Shown here: positions 6,115 to 7,959 of the stretch, piece after piece
Layout: the number at the start of each line of letters is the position of its first letter
How positions within the stretch are numbered: position 1 is the stretch's first letter
Assembly (NCBI GenBank): GCA_023433985.1
Contig: JAEYTN010000340.1
Coordinates: 1 to 7,959, forward strand
Direction: 5' to 3'
DNA from: Pseudomonadota bacterium
GTDB taxonomy: Bacteria > Pseudomonadota > Alphaproteobacteria > Rhizobiales > Devosiaceae
Length of the DNA: 7,959 bases
Notes under the pieces: model-generated
Told to the model about the DNA's origin: nothing
The model's database searches: none
Seen by the model: the letters and a program-made list of their open reading frames with translations, nothing else
Program-made: the position numbers and the translations under genes

Positions 6115-6122
6115 TTAACCAT
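6115..6122 (+). promoter_or_regulatory. CtrA half-site-like TTAACCAT before cpaA
   Basis: TTAACCAT lies just after the pilin terminator and 54 bases before the cpaA ATG. It matches the extended CtrA half-site as I recall it from alphaproteobacterial comparisons. There is no second half at the right spacing and no clear -10, so this is only suggestive. Confidence 0.25.
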
Positions 6123-6175
6123 GCCGCCCTGAGACTGTGCCCCGCGTCAATCAACGCCCCCAGCTTCCGGCCGCC

Positions 6176-6685
6176 ATGTCCGCCATCTCGCTCATTGCCC
6201 TGCTGATCTTCCCGCTGCTGATGGCGTTCGCCGCCTCCTCGGATCTGTTCACCATGCGCATCTCGAATAGGCTGGTGCTGATACTGGTGGCCGCGTTCTT
6301 CGCGCTGGCCCTGTTCGTCGGGTTGCCGCTCGAGCAGATCGGCATGCACCTCGCCTGTGCCGGCGTGGTGCTGGTCGTCGCCTTCGCCTTCTTCGCCTTT
6401 GGCTGGATCGGCGGCGGCGACGCCAAGTTGATCGCTGCCACCACGCTGTGGCTGGGCTTCGGCATGATGCTGCCTTACCTGATCTATGCTTCGCTGCTGG
6501 GCGGCGCCCTCACGCTGCTGTTGCTTGCCGCCCGCCGTTGGCCGCTACCCGAGCAGTTGCGCCGCATCACCTGGATCGATCGGCTGCACGACAGCAAGAC
6601 CGGCGTGCCCTACGGCATCGCGCTCGCCATCGCTGGCCTGCTCGTCTACTCCGACAGCGTGATCTTCCAGAGCTTCCTCGCCTGA
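6176..6685 (+). CDS. cpaA: Prepilin peptidase, A24 family (CpaA/TadV)
   Basis: A 169-residue inner-membrane aspartic protease that cuts the leader from the Flp prepilin and probably from the TadE-type pseudopilins. It lacks the N-methylase domain of larger PilD enzymes, as is normal for the TadV group. The two catalytic aspartates are D23 (ASSDLFTMRISN) and D82 in GWIGGGDAKL. The second motif is standard; the first has ISN where IPN is usual. Hydrophobic segments run at about 2-20, 33-50, 58-78, 88-118 and near the C-terminus, after the conserved VPYGIALA. A GTG at 6137 would add 13 polar residues before the first membrane segment; the ATG at 6176 is preferred because the family begins directly with that segment. 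Neither start has a good Shine-Dalgarno. The gene follows the pilin terminator, so it needs its own promoter or readthrough. Confidence 0.93.
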   Translation: MSAISLIALLIFPLLMAFAASSDLFTMRISNRLVLILVAAFFALALFVGLPLEQIGMHLACAGVVLVVAFAFFAFGWIGGGDAKLIAATTLWLGFGMMLPYLIYASLLGGALTLLLLAARRWPLPEQLRRITWIDRLHDSKTGVPYGIALAIAGLLVYSDSVIFQSFLA

Positions 6686-6706
6686 TCGAAAGATGCCGGC
6701 AAGTCG

Positions 6707-6721
6707 GTAACGCCAAGTTAA
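6707..6721 (+). promoter_or_regulatory. Upstream CtrA-like box before cpaB
   Basis: GTAA-CGCCAAG-TTAA matches TTAA-N7-TTAA with one mismatch and continues with CC. It lies 35 bases upstream of the second box at 6742-6756 and may add a second binding position for the same regulator. No -10 element follows at the 11-base spacing, so it would be an auxiliary site. Confidence 0.4.
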
Positions 6722-6741
6722 CCGTACTCGACAAGCATCGA

Positions 6742-6773
6742 TTAACCAAACTTTGACCCTTTGCGCCGATAAT
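6742..6773 (+). promoter_or_regulatory. Probable CtrA-type promoter of cpaB-cpaC
   Basis: TTAA-CCAAACT-TTGA (6742-6756) matches the CtrA box with one mismatch. After 11 bases comes GATAAT (6768-6773), a good -10 hexamer. Box, gap and hexamer repeat the layout at the pilin gene. The cpaB ATG follows 54 bases later. The gap between cpaA and cpaB (142 bases) is large for an operon, which fits a new transcription start here. Confidence 0.55.
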
Positions 6774-6827
6774 CAAACCACGAGTTAGTCGGACGCTTTG
6801 TGCGTCTAGAAGAGTGGAGTACCGGCG

Positions 6828-7700
6828 ATGAGAGCATCGCGCATCATCTTGCTCCTGGTCGCCCTTCTGGCAGGTGGCCTGGCGGCCTACTTCTTCGCCG
6901 CCACCACCAATACTCCGCCCCAGACTGTCGTGGTCGAAGGGCCGACGGAGATCGTACCCGAGCAGAAGGCTCGCATCCTCGTCGCCAAGGCGCAGATCGG
7001 TGTCGGCCAGCGGCTCAGCGACGAGACCATCGAGTGGCAGGATTGGCCCGAACTGGCCGTCCGCCCCGAGTACATCACCGATGCCGCGCTGCCCGACGCC
7101 CTCACTCAGATGAACGGCTCGATTGCGCGCTTCGAGTTCTTCCCCGGCGAGCCGATCATGCAGAGCAAGCTCGTCCGCTCCGACCAGGGCTACCTCTCGG
7201 CCGTGCTGCCGCAGGGCATGCGGGCCATCCCGGTATCGGTCAGTGCAGCGTCCGCCTCCGGCGGCTACATCGTCCCCAACGACCGCGTCGACGTGGTGCT
7301 GAGCCAGGCGGGCTCGAGCGGCTCGATCTCCGAGACAATCCTCGAGAACGTCAAGGTCCTGGCTCTCGGCACGCGGCTGGGCGAAGCCGGCACCACCGGT
7401 GCGCCGGCCGACCCCGAGGACCCCAAGGCCAATGTGTTCGCCGAGACCATCGCCGTACTGGAGCTCGATCCGGTACAGGGCGAGACCGTCATCAACTCGA
7501 GCCGCCTCGGCACCCTATCTCTGGTCCTGCGCTCTATCGCCGACTACCAGCAGACCGCCGGGACCGACCGCAAGAACAACGTCAACCGCCCCATCCGGAT
7601 GATCCGCTTCGGGCGCAACCAGGACGTATCGTCGCCCGATCGGGCCGAAGTCACCGACGCCAACTTCGAAGGCGCGGCCGGCGAGAGGACGGAAGAATGA
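6828..7700 (+). CDS. cpaB: Flp pilus assembly protein CpaB (RcpC)
   Basis: A 290-residue periplasmic protein of the Tad apparatus, anchored or exported by an N-terminal hydrophobic segment (residues about 5-24, LLLVALLAGGLAAYFF). It has a SAF-type domain from about residue 49: ILVAKAQIGVGQRLSDETIE and the following WQDWPELAV are the CpaB hallmark. The RcpC-like part includes the GMRAIPVSVSAASASGGYIV stretch and PNDRVDVVLSQ. Family members are thought to work with the secretin CpaC at the outer membrane. GGAG (6816-6819), eight bases before the ATG, supports the start. The stop overlaps the cpaC start by four bases (ATGA). A CtrA-like promoter lies in the gap upstream. Confidence 0.95.
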   Translation: MRASRIILLLVALLAGGLAAYFFAATTNTPPQTVVVEGPTEIVPEQKARILVAKAQIGVGQRLSDETIEWQDWPELAVRPEYITDAALPDALTQMNGSIARFEFFPGEPIMQSKLVRSDQGYLSAVLPQGMRAIPVSVSAASASGGYIVPNDRVDVVLSQAGSSGSISETILENVKVLALGTRLGEAGTTGAPADPEDPKANVFAETIAVLELDPVQGETVINSSRLGTLSLVLRSIADYQQTAGTDRKNNVNRPIRMIRFGRNQDVSSPDRAEVTDANFEGAAGERTEE

Positions 7701-7959
7701 TGTCCAACCACAGCGAAACCGCTCCGGCGAGGCGCCTGATGCACGATACCCTGAAGATGACTGCACTGGCGGCCGTGCTTGGGGCTGCCATCGGGCTCGC
7801 CCCGCTCGGTCTCGGCCAGGCGCACGGTGCCGACAACGCCCACCTCACCATCACCGGCAAGTCCTTCGGCTCGGGTCACGACGTGAAGCTCGGCCTCAAC
7901 AAGTCGCTGATCGTTGACCTGCCGGTGGATGCCAAGGAGGTCATCGTCTCCCAGCCAGG
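7697..7959 (+). CDS. cpaC: Pilus secretin CpaC (RcpA), 5' part
   Basis: The start of the outer-membrane secretin through which the Flp pilus leaves the cell. The frame is open to the end of the window, giving 87 complete codons of a protein that is usually 450-550 residues. There are two tandem ATGs: 7697 overlaps the cpaB stop as ATGA, and 7700 follows directly. AGAGGA (7683-7688) is well placed for the first, GGAAG (7691-7695) for the second. A signal-peptide-like hydrophobic stretch lies at about residues 21-40 (MTALAAVLGAAIGLAPLGLG), ending near AHGA. Then comes the pilus N-terminal secretin domain: LTITGKSFGSGHDVKLGLNK and the following SLIVDLPVDAKEVIVSQP, the same domain as in the stand-alone protein at 5122-5580. 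Confidence 0.92.
   Translation, partial: MMSNHSETAPARRLMHDTLKMTALAAVLGAAIGLAPLGLGQAHGADNAHLTITGKSFGSGHDVKLGLNKSLIVDLPVDAKEVIVSQP

Noticed and set aside
6753..6773. TTGACC as the -35 of an ordinary sigma-70 promoter before cpaB
   Set aside because: Only nine bases separate it from GATAAT, far short of the usual 16-18; the CtrA-box reading fits better.
1..7959. CRISPR array, tRNA/rRNA, transposase or phage attachment site
   Set aside because: No regularly spaced repeats, RNA gene sequences or transposase/integrase motifs were seen on either strand.

Overview
The window is high-GC DNA that reads as an alphaproteobacterium of the Hyphomicrobiales (Rhizobiales). A Devosia-like genus would fit, but that is an impression from gene content and style, not something the sequence proves. 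Supporting points are the Rhizobiales-type uracil phosphoribosyltransferase, the Caulobacter-style tad/cpa pilus locus (CpaA, CpaB, CpaC, TadE-like proteins, Flp pilin), and TTAA-N7-TTAA-like (CtrA-type) boxes upstream of pilus genes.

Region 1 (1-2631, + strand) is a pyrimidine nucleoside salvage operon: the 3' part of deoA (thymidine phosphorylase), deoB (phosphopentomutase) overlapping it by one base, and upp (uracil phosphoribosyltransferase) 17 bases further on. DeoA releases base and (deoxy)ribose-1-phosphate, DeoB converts the sugar phosphate to the 5-phosphate, and Upp recaptures uracil as UMP.

Region 2 (2632-3140) is about 510 bases of non-coding DNA between convergent genes. It is packed with inverted repeats, several of them hairpins with a GAA triloop closed by C-G, in three consecutive modules. 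It looks like a repeat/terminator-type intergenic region.

Region 3 (3141-5019, - strand) carries two TadE-family pseudopilin genes overlapping by one base, then a HAD-family hydrolase gene whose ribosome-binding site lies inside an 8-bp hairpin.

Region 4 (5122-7959) is the pilus core. On the minus strand is a small exported protein with only the N-terminal domain of a pilus secretin. Divergent from it on the plus strand come the Flp pilin gene with its own strong terminator, the prepilin peptidase cpaA, then cpaB and cpaC overlapping by four bases; cpaC runs off the window. The products would form the prepilins (pilin, TadE-like), the peptidase that matures them (CpaA), and the periplasmic/outer-membrane channel parts (CpaB, CpaC).

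The most interesting signal is regulatory. Upstream of the pilin gene, cpaB and, more weakly, the tadE pair there is the same layout: a CtrA-like box (TTAA-N7-TTAA with mismatches), exactly 11 bases, then a -10-like hexamer. This would place the three transcription units of the pilus locus under one cell-cycle-type regulator. The genes themselves belong to known families; I do not see a clearly new protein system here.
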